Origin: Cyanophora paradoxa
Lineage: Eukaryota; Glaucocystophyceae; Cyanophorales; Cyanophoraceae
Direction of reading: 5' to 3'
DNA length: 64,000 nt
NCBI GenBank assembly: GCA_004431415.1
Contig: QPMI01000252.1
Span: 1-64,000 of the forward strand
Each line of letters opens with the position of its first letter. Position 1 is the stretch's first letter. Positions 1 to 9,357 of this stretch are shown here, piece after piece. The translations under genes were made by a program, and so were the position numbers. The notes under the pieces were generated by a model that saw only the letters and a list, made by a program, of their open reading frames with translations, had not been told where the DNA came from and searched no databases.

Positions 1-1
1 C

Positions 2-3000
2 CCCGACGTCGAGGGCCCCCAGTCGCTCCCCACCCGCGCCGGCGGCCGCGTCTCCGTCTACGAGGCCGCCGACTCGGAGGACGAGGCCGAGTACGTCGTC
101 TCCAAGGTCCGCCCCGCCCCGCCTGACCCCGCCCCGCCGCCTTGCCCCGGCCCCGCCGCTGCCGAGCCCCGTCTCGTGCGGCAGATCGCGTCGCTGCTGG
201 AGAGCAAGGAGGCGGCGCCCGGCGAGATCGCCGTCCTCTTCCGCACCACCGCGCAGGGTGCGCCCCGCCCCGCCCCGCCCGCCCCGCGCCGGCGCCGGGG
301 CGCGGGGCCGACGCGGGGGCCAGCGGACGCGCTGCTGTCGGAGCTGGACGGGGCGGGGGTGCCGTTCCGCTTCCTCGGGGGCCACCACCTCTTCCGCCGC
401 CGCGAGGTCCGCGACATCATCGCCTACCTCCGCCTCATCCACAACCCCGACGACGAGGCCGCCATGGCCCGGGTCCGCCCCGCCCCGCCCCGCCCCGCCC
501 ACGCGAGCCGGCCGGGGCTGAGCGCGCCGAGCAGGTGATTAACGTGCCGGCGCGGGGCGTGAGCGACGCGACGTGGCGGGAGGTGCGCGCGTGGGCGCGC
601 TCGCGGCACCAGCCCGTCTTCGCGGCGTTGCGGGCGCTGGCGGGGGCGGGGGCGGCGGGGAGCGCCCCCGTGGAGCACCCGTTCGCCCCGCGCGTCGTCG
701 CCGGCCTGGCCACATTCTTCGAGGACATCTCCTCGCTCCGCGCCGGCGCCACCGGGGCCGACTCCGGCCGCTCCCCGAGCCCGGGCTCGGCCCCGCGGCA
801 CCGCCTGGGGAGCGCGGCGGAGGTGGCGCGGGGGGTGCTGGAGCGCGTGGGGTACGTGTCGTACCTGGAGGACCACTACGAGGCGGCGTCGAAGGGGCGG
901 CTGGGGACGCTGAACGAGTTCCTGCGGCGGCTCGAGGGGGAGTACGGGGCGCTGGGCGAGGCCGGCCTCGGCGTCCTCCTCCAGGACGTCGCCCTCTTCT
1001 CCGTCCGCCCGCCCCGCCCCCGCCCCTCGCCGCCGGTCGAGCGGGGCGGGGCGGGGGGCAGGACACGGACGACATGGACGGGCGGCGGCCGGCGGTGAGC
1101 CTGATGACGCTGCGCGCCTCGCGCGGCTTCGAGTTCAAGGCCGTCTTCGTCATGGGGCTCGCCGAGGGGACCCTCCCCGCCGCCGGCGCCGCCGACGACC
1201 CCGCCCTCATGGCCGAAGAGCGCCGTGCGCCCGCCCCGCCCGCCCGCCCGCCCGCCCGCCCGCCGGCTCGGAGCCGACTCGGGGCGCAGGGCTGGCGTAC
1301 ATGGCGATGACGCGGGCCAAGGAGCGCCTCGTGCTCTCGTACGCCGCGACGGCGGCCAAGAGCCACAGCCCGGCCGCCGCCGGCCTGCGCGGCGAGGCCC
1401 GCGTGCCCGTCGCCCGCTCCCGCTTCATCGACGACCTGCCCGGCTCGGTGGGCGTCACCCGCGCCGGCGACCGGAGCCGGGAGCTCGAGCGGGAGCAGAC
1501 GCTGGAGGAGCTGCTGGAGAACCTCCCGGGGGCGGACGACGACGAGCCCGACGCGCGGCCCGCCTCCCCGCCCCGCCCGCATCCGCCCGGGCTCCGCCGC
1601 CCTCGCCGGCCGCCGGCCCCGAAGGGCCGCACGGGTAGCGTCACCGTCGTCGACGGCAGCGGCTCCAGCCGCGTCCGCTCCCCGGCGCCCCGCTCCCCGT
1701 CGCCCCGCCGGGCCGCGTGCCCCTGCCCCTCACCGACGCCCCTTCCCTCAACGGCGCCTCGGTGCGCGTGCGGGCCGGGCCGGCGTCGGCCGCCGCCGCC
1801 GCCGCCGCGGCGGGGGCACCAGGGCTGGTGGAGGGGTCGGAGGGGGCGGTGGAGGGGGAGGGCGGGCGGACAAGTTCTTCGACCCGTTCGACCCGGAGGC
1901 GGAGCTGCCGGACGACGCGGAGATCGACGCGCTCTTCGAGAAGGAGATGGCGGAGAAGGGGAACACGGACGCGCTGGACCTGCTGCCCGAGCTCGACGAG
2001 GCGGAGCTGGCGGCGGGGCTCGACGACCTCGACCTCGACATCGACATCGACGAGATCCTGAAGAGCGTGACGGGCGTGGGCGAGGGCCTCGGCCTCGACG
2101 ACGACCTCGACTCGGGCGAGGTCCCCGCCGACACCGCCCTCCTCCAGAAGACCATCAAGGAGCTCCAGGAGGGCGGCCGCGCCGCCCGCGCCGACCTCGC
2201 CCTCGACGCCGACGAGGAGGAGGAGGAGGAGCTCGAGCTGGAGCTCGAGATCGAGGAGGAGGAGGAGGAGGGTGGGGCGCTGCTGGAGGGGGCCGGGGGC
2301 GGGGGCCTCGACATCGACGTGGCCGACCTCGAGGGCCTCGGCCTCGACGAGGACGACGAGGACGGCGACCTCCGGTCCGCCCTTTCTCCCTTCCCCCCGT
2401 CCGCCGCCGCCTGAGGCGGCCTCCCGCGCAGCACGATCCGGGCCGGCCGAAGAAGCGGGCGGTCGCGCAGCCGCTCAACTCGAGCCGGCGCGGCTTCCGC
2501 GCCACGGACGGGGACGAGGACGAGGAGGAGGAGGAGCTCGACCTCGAGCTCGCGGAGGATGACGAGGCGGGGCTGGCGCCGCGGGGCCCGGCCAAGGGCA
2601 AGGCCGGGGCGCGGGGCCGGCGGGAGGTGGAGGCGGGGGAGGAGGAGGAGGACGAGGACCTGGCGCTGCTGGACGAGGCGCCGAAGCGGGGCAAGAAGGG
2701 GGCGCAGCGGAAGCCGAGCCGGCGGTCGCGGTTCGTGGCGCGGGAGAAGACGCCGGCGCTCCCCGCCACCTTCGACTTCCGCACCTCGCCGAGAGCGGCG
2801 GCCGCCTCCACCGCCCGCCACCCGCACCCCGCCCAGATCGCCGCCCGCCGCGTCCGCCCGCCCCGCCCCGCCCCGCGCACCCGCCCCGCCCGCCTGACGG
2901 CGCCCGGGCCGGCAGATGGAGCCCGGGGAGCGCGTGGTGCACGAGCAGTTCGGGCCGGGGACGGTGGTCGGCTGCGGGCCCTCCCTCGACGGCAACGACC

Positions 3001-3750
3001 TCGAGCTCAAGATCGAGTTCGACAGCGGGCGCCGCAGCCGCCTCCTCGCGAGCGTGGCGAGCCTCGTGCGCGAGTCGAGCCTGGGCGAGCTGCCGCCGGC
3101 GGCCATCGCCGAGGAGGGCGAGCACGAGAGCGCCTTCGCCGCCGCGCGCCGCGCGGAGAGCGCCCAGCGCGCGAAGGCCGCGGTGGGGGCGCTGCCGGAG
3201 CCGGCGGTGATCGCGGAGCGGGCGCTGCGGGCGGTGGGGCGCAGGAGGCGCGGCGGGCGGGGCGGGGGAGGACGAGCTGGCGGGGCGGACCTCGAGCTGC
3301 TCGCCATGGACTCGGCCCGCGACTCCGTCGCCCTCTCCGCCCCGCCCCGGGCTCCCCCCCGGCGCCTCCTCCCCGTCCCGGCCCCTCGTCGCCCCCGCCG
3401 GCGCCCCCTCGGCCCCCGCGCCCCGGCCCCGGCGCGGCCCCGGCGGCGCCGTCGACGGTGCCGGCGGTGTCGGCGGGGCCGGCGACGGCGCCGGTCTTCG
3501 CGGCGGACCTCGCCCCGCCAGCGCCCTCCCGGCCTCCACCTCCCTCGCCGCCCGCCTCAAGGCCCGCGCCGGCTCCGCTCCCGCCGCCCCGTCCCGCCCC
3601 GCCCGCCAGGCCCCCCGCCCGCCCCGGCCCCGGTCCCGTGCAGGCCCCGCCGCCCCGGCGGGGCGCGCCAAGGGCAAGGCGAAGAAGAGCGCCGGGGAGG
3701 CGCCGGCGGACGGCGCCCCCAAGCGCCGCGGCCGCCCGCCCCGCGCGTGA
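2..3750 (+). CDS. UvrD/PcrA-type ATP-dependent DNA helicase (5' partial, multi-exon)
   Basis: This is the C-terminal half of a superfamily 1A 3'-5' DNA helicase of the UvrD/PcrA/Rep family (DNA repair, fork processing); the N-terminal Walker A part lies left of the window. Visible in order: VYEAADSEDEAEYVV near the start, motif IV (AVLFRTTAQ, ~225-257), the FLGGHHLFRRREVRD block (~370-415), motif V (VSLMTLRASRGFEFKAVFV, ~1096-1155) and motif VI (AYMAMTRAKERLVLSYA, ~1297-1345). A very acidic low-complexity stretch of about 400 residues follows. A C-terminal PcrA-type Tudor-like domain (GERVVHEQFGPGTVV, ~2925-2970) and a basic KRRGRPPRA tail end the protein. Introns start at 107, after 257, after ~474, after ~1000 and after ~1225. 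Several C/G runs are one base shorter than in the second copy and break the frame (for example ~1570-1620, ~1700 and ~1865). Organelle or nuclear location is unknown. Confidence 0.9.
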
Positions 3751-3967
3751 GCCACGCCGCCTCGCCCCCGTTCAGACGTCAGATCTAGAGCCCGAGCCGT
3801 TTTGTCCCAGGCCGACCCTTTTTGATGCTTCACCGTGCTTTCTTTAGTTAGCGATCGGATGCGAATACGTACAGCAGCGCTGGAACCGGGCAGGAGGGGC
3901 CGGGAGAAAGGTTTGTTTGGGGCGGGCGGCGAGGTTCGGGGCGGTAGGGGTGCGCGCGGGGTCGACG

Positions 3968-5004
3968 TCAGCGGGGGCGGGCGGGGGCGGGGCGGCGGGG
4001 CTCGGGGGCGAGGGCGAGCTGGAGGGAGGCGCCGCGGAGGTCGGCGGTCGAGGAGGCGGTGAAGGCGAGGAGGGAGGCCACGAGGGCGTACTGCAGCAGC
4101 GCCCCCCACGCGTTCCGCTTCCGGCTCGCCCCGCTCTCCACCTTCCCAATGAGCGCGGGGAAGAGCGCCGGCCCTGCGCCCCGTCCGCGCGTTACGGGAC
4201 CGATCCGAGGGAGCTGGCCGAGGGGCCGGGGCGGGGCGCGCCGACGAAGAACAGGAAGAGGAGCACGCAGAGGATGAAGAGCTTGACGCGGTAGGCGGCG
4301 GCGCAGGGCGCGCTGGCGCGCAGGGCGCGCCAGACGTAGAGCGTCGCGCTGCAATGGAGAATGCCCGTTGAGAAGAATAAGCCGGCCATCGACTGGTGCA
4401 CCTGCGGCGCGCCGGCCCGGGAATCGAAGGCAGGATATCGATAGATGGGGCGGGAGCCCTCAGTGCACCTGTGACGCAATGGTGATTGGAATGTCCTCTC
4501 CCAGCAGTATCGCATCGGCGTCGGGCTGCATGGGGACGACTGCGTGCAGCGCGAGGAAGAGGCCAGAGAGGATGCCCGTGACCGTCGCAGTCAAGTTCGC
4601 GAGCCGCACGGCGCCCTCGTACGCGCCGAGCACGTCGAGCGCCTTTTCCTGGAGCGCGAGGAGCTGGAGGACCGCCGCCAACGCGAACAACGCCCCCGCC
4701 AGAGTGAAGCCCAAAGAGTAGACGTAGGACTCCGGCGCATGGTTGCTGCGCGCCGGCCGCACTCAAGGCGCGCGTGCACACGCGTACGCGTACGTACGCA
4801 TGCGCAACGACGTGCGCACCCTGTCAGCGAGATCGGCGGCGTGATGAAGCTGGTGTGGTGCAGGAGCTGGGTCAAGATGTAGCAGGTCACGATGGTCGCC
4901 CCAGCGATTGCGCAGCCTGCCGCCGGGACGAGGACAGCGGGTCCGAGGCGCCTGAGCACGCAGTGAACCCTGAGCCAACGAAAGCCCGAGCCCCCGAGCC
5001 GCAC
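3968..5004 (-). CDS. Frag1/DRAM/Sfk1-family six-TM membrane protein
   Basis: Polytopic membrane protein related to FRAG1/PGAP2-like, DRAM and yeast Sfk1 proteins, which sit in ER, Golgi, lysosome or plasma membrane. Exon 1 is 5004-4820, with a first hydrophobic segment and the family motif FITPPISLTG. It joins exon 2 at 4745, giving ISLTGNHAPESYVYSLG, close to the family's first lumenal loop. Further exons carry TGILSGLFLALHAVVPMQ, VHQSMAGLFFSTGILHC, VKLFILCVLLFLFF and LLQYALVASLLAF. Introns are 4819-4746, about 4470-4406 and about 4240-4185; joins at the first two are in frame. The first intron contains a 39-nt alternating purine-pyrimidine stretch. Tail-to-tail with the helicase; head-to-head with the kinase across 429 bp. 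Family placement rests on topology and motifs and is fairly sure; the precise role is not. Confidence 0.72.
4768..4806. repeat. Perfect alternating purine-pyrimidine tract (potential Z-DNA)
   Basis: Thirty-nine consecutive bases alternate purine and pyrimidine, mostly CG, CA/TG and TA steps (for example acgcgtacgcgtacgtacgc). It lies inside the first intron of the Frag1-like gene. An identical tract is in the second copy at about 14575-14613. Confidence 0.8.
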
Positions 5005-5433
5005 CGACTCACGCCACTCTCCTTGGCTGCCCTCGACGGGAGAAGCGCGACGCTGTCCTCGTCTGGCGCGGGCGCCATTCCAGCAGCTCAGCAGCGTGCG
5101 CGGCGACCAGCAACTTTAGCAAACGATCGGCCTGTGCTGAGGCGCCGGCCTTGGCTTTGCAGCGCTTGCTCTGCGGGGGGCTACCGAATCTTCCGGCCGT
5201 TTCCTTGTTGCGGCTCAGGTGCCGTAGGAAGGCCACAAAAGGCACTGCGAGCCTCGGGAAAGCTACAGGAAGGCCGAGGCCAGCATCCAGACGCGCCATC
5301 AGCCCTCCGACGGTTGATCCCCCCGGAGACAAGTTCGGAGCTCAGTTCGGAGACAAGGATGGCGCCGGCTCGGCCCAAAGCGCTACATGTGACAGCAGCT
5401 TCGACGAGGAACAGCTTTTAGCCGGCTGGCCAA
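5005..5433. promoter_or_regulatory. Divergent promoter region, Frag1-like gene / kinase
   Basis: Non-coding gap between two divergently transcribed genes, with lower GC than the genes. An open frame on the reverse strand (5332-5009) has no recognisable domain and ends next to the Frag1-like start; I treat it as chance. No TATA box is evident. Confidence 0.4.
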
Positions 5434-7536
5434 ATGACGCTCGCCGCTCATGCCGAAGATGACCTCGACCAGAAGCTACGCTCACCGCCGCGACAACAGG
5501 CACCGAAGTTTGGAAGGGTGCGCAGAAATCCCTGTTAGACCTTCTGGCGGCCACCAGGCCGAGTCTCGGCGCAGAGATCAGCGGCGGCGCAATCGGACTC
5601 GGAATTCTCCGAGGCGGGAGCCCCGGACCGGCCCGCAGAGGCCCGATACCGCTGCACGCCTCGCGAGAGCGGCTGGGGACGCCGCTGCAGTACGCGAGGC
5701 GGCAGACGGTGGCGGTGCCGGGCTTCCGCCGCTCCTTCCTCGCCCAGATAGCGCACAGCGAAGACGAGCACGAGGCGGCGGGGCGGCGGAGGGCGAGCCG
5801 GAGCGGGCCGGGCGGCGGGCTGCGGCGGCCGTCGCCGCCGAGGAGCCGGCGCGGGGCGCGCTGGAGGCGCTGGCCATGGAGGCGGGCCCGCGGAAGCCGC
5901 GGCGGGTGCTCCCGTGGGAGGAGCCGCGTCGGCTCGAGGAGGCGCGCCGGCGCGCGGCGGAGGAGGCGAGCGCCTCGGGCCTGCAGCCGCCGCGCCGCCA
6001 CGGGGCGGAGAGCGGCGAGAGCAGCGACGGGCGGGACGAAGAGGCGCACGCGGCGGCGGGCGGGGGCGGCGGGGCGGCGGGGCGCTCGCGGCCGGCTCGC
6101 CGCGGCGGGCGGACGCGGGGATCCTGAGGCGGCGGCTCGGGAGCTGCGGGGGGCGGCGTCGGCGGCGGAGCACCCGAACGGGCCGTCTCGGAGCGCGGCC
6201 ACCACCGCAACGTGAGCTTCGATGGCCGCGCCGACGCCGGCGGCGGCGAGGGGGCGAGCAGCGGCCCATGCGCCACGCCCGCAGCGAGCGGCTGCGCTCG
6301 CTGGCGAGCAGCCGGGCGGAGAGCCCGTCGTCGCGCGCCCAGTCCCCCGCCTCGTCAGCGGCGGCCTCGGCCTCGGGCCGGGCCCGGGGGCGGGCGCGAG
6401 CCTCAGGGCCTCCACGTCGTGCCGCGGGCGGCGTGGGGCGAGGTGCAGCTGCTGCGGCAGGTCGGCTCGGGGGCGACGGCGGACGTGTACGAGGGGGAGT
6501 GGCGGGGCCAGCGGGTGGCGGTGAAGCGCTTCCTGTACCGGTGCGAGGAGTTCACGCGGGAGGAGGTGGAGCGCTTCCGCAACGAGGCGGCCGTGCTCGA
6601 GCGCCTCCGCCACGCCGCCGTCGCCCGCCTCCTCGCCGTCGGCGACCGCCCCCGCACCTCTTCCTCCTCACCGAGCTCTGCCCCGCCGGCACCCTCGCCG
6701 ACGCCCTCCGCGCCCGCGCCGACGCCGGCCGCCGCTTCACCGCCGGCGAGGCCGCCGCGGTGGGCGCGGCCGTGGCCCGCGCCCTCGCGTACCTCCACTC
6801 GCGCCAGCCGCGCGTCGTCCACCGCGACGTCCGCCCGCCCCGCCCCCCGCCCCGCCCGCCCGCCCCGCGCCCCGCCGACGGGCCCGCGCGGGCGCAGGTG
6901 AAGCCGGCGAACGTGCTGCTCGGCGCCGACGGCGAGTGGCGCCTCGCCGACTTCGGGAGCGCGACGCACCTGCAGACGGCGGCGGGGCGGGGGCCCGCCG
7001 GCGCCCGCGCCGTCAGCGTGAAGCGGCGCATGGGCGACGAGGGCTCCTTCTTCTACCTCGCCCCGGGTGCGGCCCCCCGCGCCGCGCCCCCGCCCCGTCC
7101 CCCTGACCGGGGCGCAGAGGTGATCCGGGACGAGCCGGCGGACGAGAAGGTCGACGTCTACTCCCTCGGCATGGCGCGCCCGCACCCCCGCCCCCGCCCC
7201 CGGGGCCGGGCGCGCGCTGACGGGTGCGCAGCTGCTGTACGAGGCGGCGACGGGGCGGCGGCCGTTCGAGGGGAGCGGCCTGGCGCCGATGGCGGCCTCG
7301 CTGGCGGCCGCCACAGAGGGCCTCCGCCCGGCGCTCCCCGAGGAGGGCCCCGCGGCCGCCTGGCGCCCGTGATCCGGGCCTGCTGGGCGCACGAGCCGGA
7401 CGCGCGCCCCTCCGCCGCCGACGCCTTCCGCCTCCTCGACGAGCTCGCCCGGCCCCGCCTCCCCCTGCCCCTCTCCCCCGGCACCCCCGCCGCGCCCCTC
7501 CTCCCTCCCCAACGGCCCCCGCCCCTCCTCCACTAG
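5434..7536 (+). CDS. Ser/Thr-type protein kinase (TKL/Raf-like appearance), copy 1
   Basis: Protein kinase with a long disordered Ala/Arg/Ser-rich N-terminus and a C-terminal catalytic domain. Exon 1 (5434-5517) encodes 28 residues and joins in phase at 5575. The catalytic part shows the glycine loop VGSGATADVYEGEW, VAVKRF (catalytic Lys), HRDVKPANVLL (split by the intron 6829-6897), DFGSA (the magnesium-binding motif), FYLAPEVIRDEP and the F-helix VDVYSLGM. The 3' part FEGSGLAPMAASLAAA and CWAHEPDARPSA matches the TKL-type C-lobe (the W..P..RP signature). Intron 2 is 7067-7117. Intron 3 is 7174-7231 and begins with GC rather than GT. Frame breaks at ~5650, ~6085, ~6405, ~6650 and ~7360 are single missing bases in C/G runs where the second copy is longer. 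Exon 2 is intact here but broken in the second copy. Substrate unknown. Confidence 0.85.
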
Positions 7537-8093
7537 CCCCCGCCCGGCCCCTCCGGAGCCGGCATCCTTCATGCGCTTCCGACGGCGTCGGCGTCGCCAT
7601 TCTAAGGCGGCGATGGCCCCGCCCTCCAATTTTGCAAAGCTTTAGGCACAGGCCTCTGTACCTAGGTATTCGTTTGGAGCTTATTTGCATCTGTACGCTG
7701 TGAATTTATGGTATCCATCTCGTACGCGTGCGACCGGTACCGGAGCTCGATCGCGAGGGGCTCGCCGAGCCTCGGAGAAGAGTCGAGGGGGGCGAGCTCG
7801 AGAGGAAGCGCTAGCTCGAGGGCCCGGGCCGGGGAGGGGCGGGGAGGGGTGGCCCGGCGGGGGCCCGGGCGAGCTCGAGCTCGAGGCCGAGCTCGAGGGG
7901 CCCGGAGGGCGAAGAGTCGAGGGGGGCGAGCTAGCGCTCGCGATCGAGAGGAAGCCTTGAAGCTCGAGGGAGGGGCGGGGGGAGGGGCCCGGAGGGAGGT
8001 GTCGGGAAGGGGGTACCGGTGCACGTGCATAAGAAACTGCCCGGCCGCGGCCAGCTAGCGCTGCGCCTGCGCAGTCTGCAATCGAGCGCGCCC
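7537..8093. other. Non-coding spacer with CTCGAG/GAGCTC-rich palindromic cluster
   Basis: There is no credible gene. Positions ~7720-8020 are dense in short perfect palindromes (ctcgag, gagctc, gctagc, gcgatcgc, ggtacc, gggccc) and purine-rich linkers such as gaggggcgg. The segment separates the kinase 3' end from the acetyltransferase start and is repeated at about 17349-17905. Confidence 0.6.
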
Positions 8094-8839
8094 ATGGCCT
8101 CGGAACCACAGCTGCACTTGAGCTTCCGGCACCCGACGCTGGCGGACCTGCCGGCGCTGGCCGCGCTCGAGGCCGCCTCCTATCCCGCCGACGAGGCAGC
8201 CAGCGAGACGCAGCTGAAATACCGCATCGAGCACGCCAACGACCTCTTCCTCCTCGCCGAGGTGCCCCAACCGCGCTTCAAACCCCCGCCGCGCGCGCCA
8301 CGCCATTTTCCGCCTCCCGCCGCCGCGCTCGCGGGCTAATTATGACCGCGGGCGCTCCGCGCGGGCAGGACGCGGAAGGTCTAGCAGGTTTCGTCTGCGC
8401 GACGGCCTCCTGGGACACGAGCCTCACGCACCACTCGATGCGGCACCACGACGCCGACGGCGAGAGCGTGAACATCCACTCGGTCGTCACGCGGCACGCC
8501 CTCCGGCGCCGCGGCGTCGCGCTGCGCATGCTGCGGGAGTACGAGGCGTGGATGCGGGCCGGCGGGGCGCGGCGGCGGCTCCTGCTCATCACCAAGGCGG
8601 ACGTGCAGCCGCTCTACGAGAAGGCCGGCTTCACCTTCAGGGGCGTCAGCCCCGTCGTCCACGGTCCGCCCCGCCCCAGCGCGTCGCCCGGCCATGCGCT
8701 CCGCCTGCCACTTACGCCCCCGGGGCCCCTAGGGGAGACGCCCTGGTCCGTGCACGTGCCGGACGCGCGCCGGAGCGGGTTTCCCTCACCATGACCGCCC
8801 CCGCGCCGCAGGAACGAGATGCACCTCGAGCTGGCGTGA
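8094..8839 (+). CDS. AANAT-like GNAT N-acetyltransferase, copy 1
   Basis: Acetyl-CoA-dependent arylalkylamine/polyamine-type N-acetyltransferase of the GNAT fold, most like the non-vertebrate AANAT and yeast PAA1 group. Exon 1 (8094-8261) encodes FRHPTLADLPALAALEAASY and ends LLAE. The intron 8262-8368 joins in phase to DAEGLAGFVCATAS. Exon 2 carries the IHSVVT strand and the acetyl-CoA pyrophosphate loop RRRGVALRML (motif A, R-x-x-G-x-A type), then PLYEKAGFTFRGVSPVVHG, which fits the family signature near the C-terminus. A last short exon ends NEMHLELA at 8839. Its junction (intron from ~8666) is off by one base in both copies, so that splice site is uncertain. It follows the kinase on the same strand about 560 bp downstream. 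The natural amine substrate cannot be read from sequence. Confidence 0.82.
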
Positions 8840-9357
8840 GGGGCCGGCCCAGCGCCCGCCCACTCGCCCGCCCGCTCGCCGCGCCCGCCTGCTGGCGTCC
8901 CGCCCACCAAGACGCCGCAGAGCGAGCCCGAGCGCGGTCCGCATCCCTGTCTTTAACTGATTGGCGCCCCTCCGTTCGGCCCGCGACCTCCCTGTGCAGC
9001 CGCGGCGGTCTTAACAGCGAGCGCTAGCCTCGGAGCCGTAGAGGCGACCCGCGGCCGCCCGGCGGCCTTCGCTCCCGGGCCGGGGCCGGCGCGCACTTCG
9101 CGGAGACCTCGCGTGCGCCCGACCTTTAAACTCTACGATAGCCGCTTTCACTCTGCCATACGCAAATGTAACTGTCTGCATAGCAATACGTATATGCTCG
9201 TTACGTGCTAACTTAGTAAGGTTATACCCTCTAGATCTAGCACGGCAAAACACCGAGAGAACCGTGAGTGAAGCCGTGAAGCGAACTAGCGACTCTAGGG
9301 AACTAGTCAAATCGAAGTAAGGTACCTAGGGGCCCACGCCGCCTGCTAGGGATCTAG

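Noticed and set aside
5009-5332. 107-codon reverse open frame next to the Frag1-like start
   Set aside because: No recognisable domain. It lies in a divergent promoter region and both copies are identical, so conservation is uninformative.
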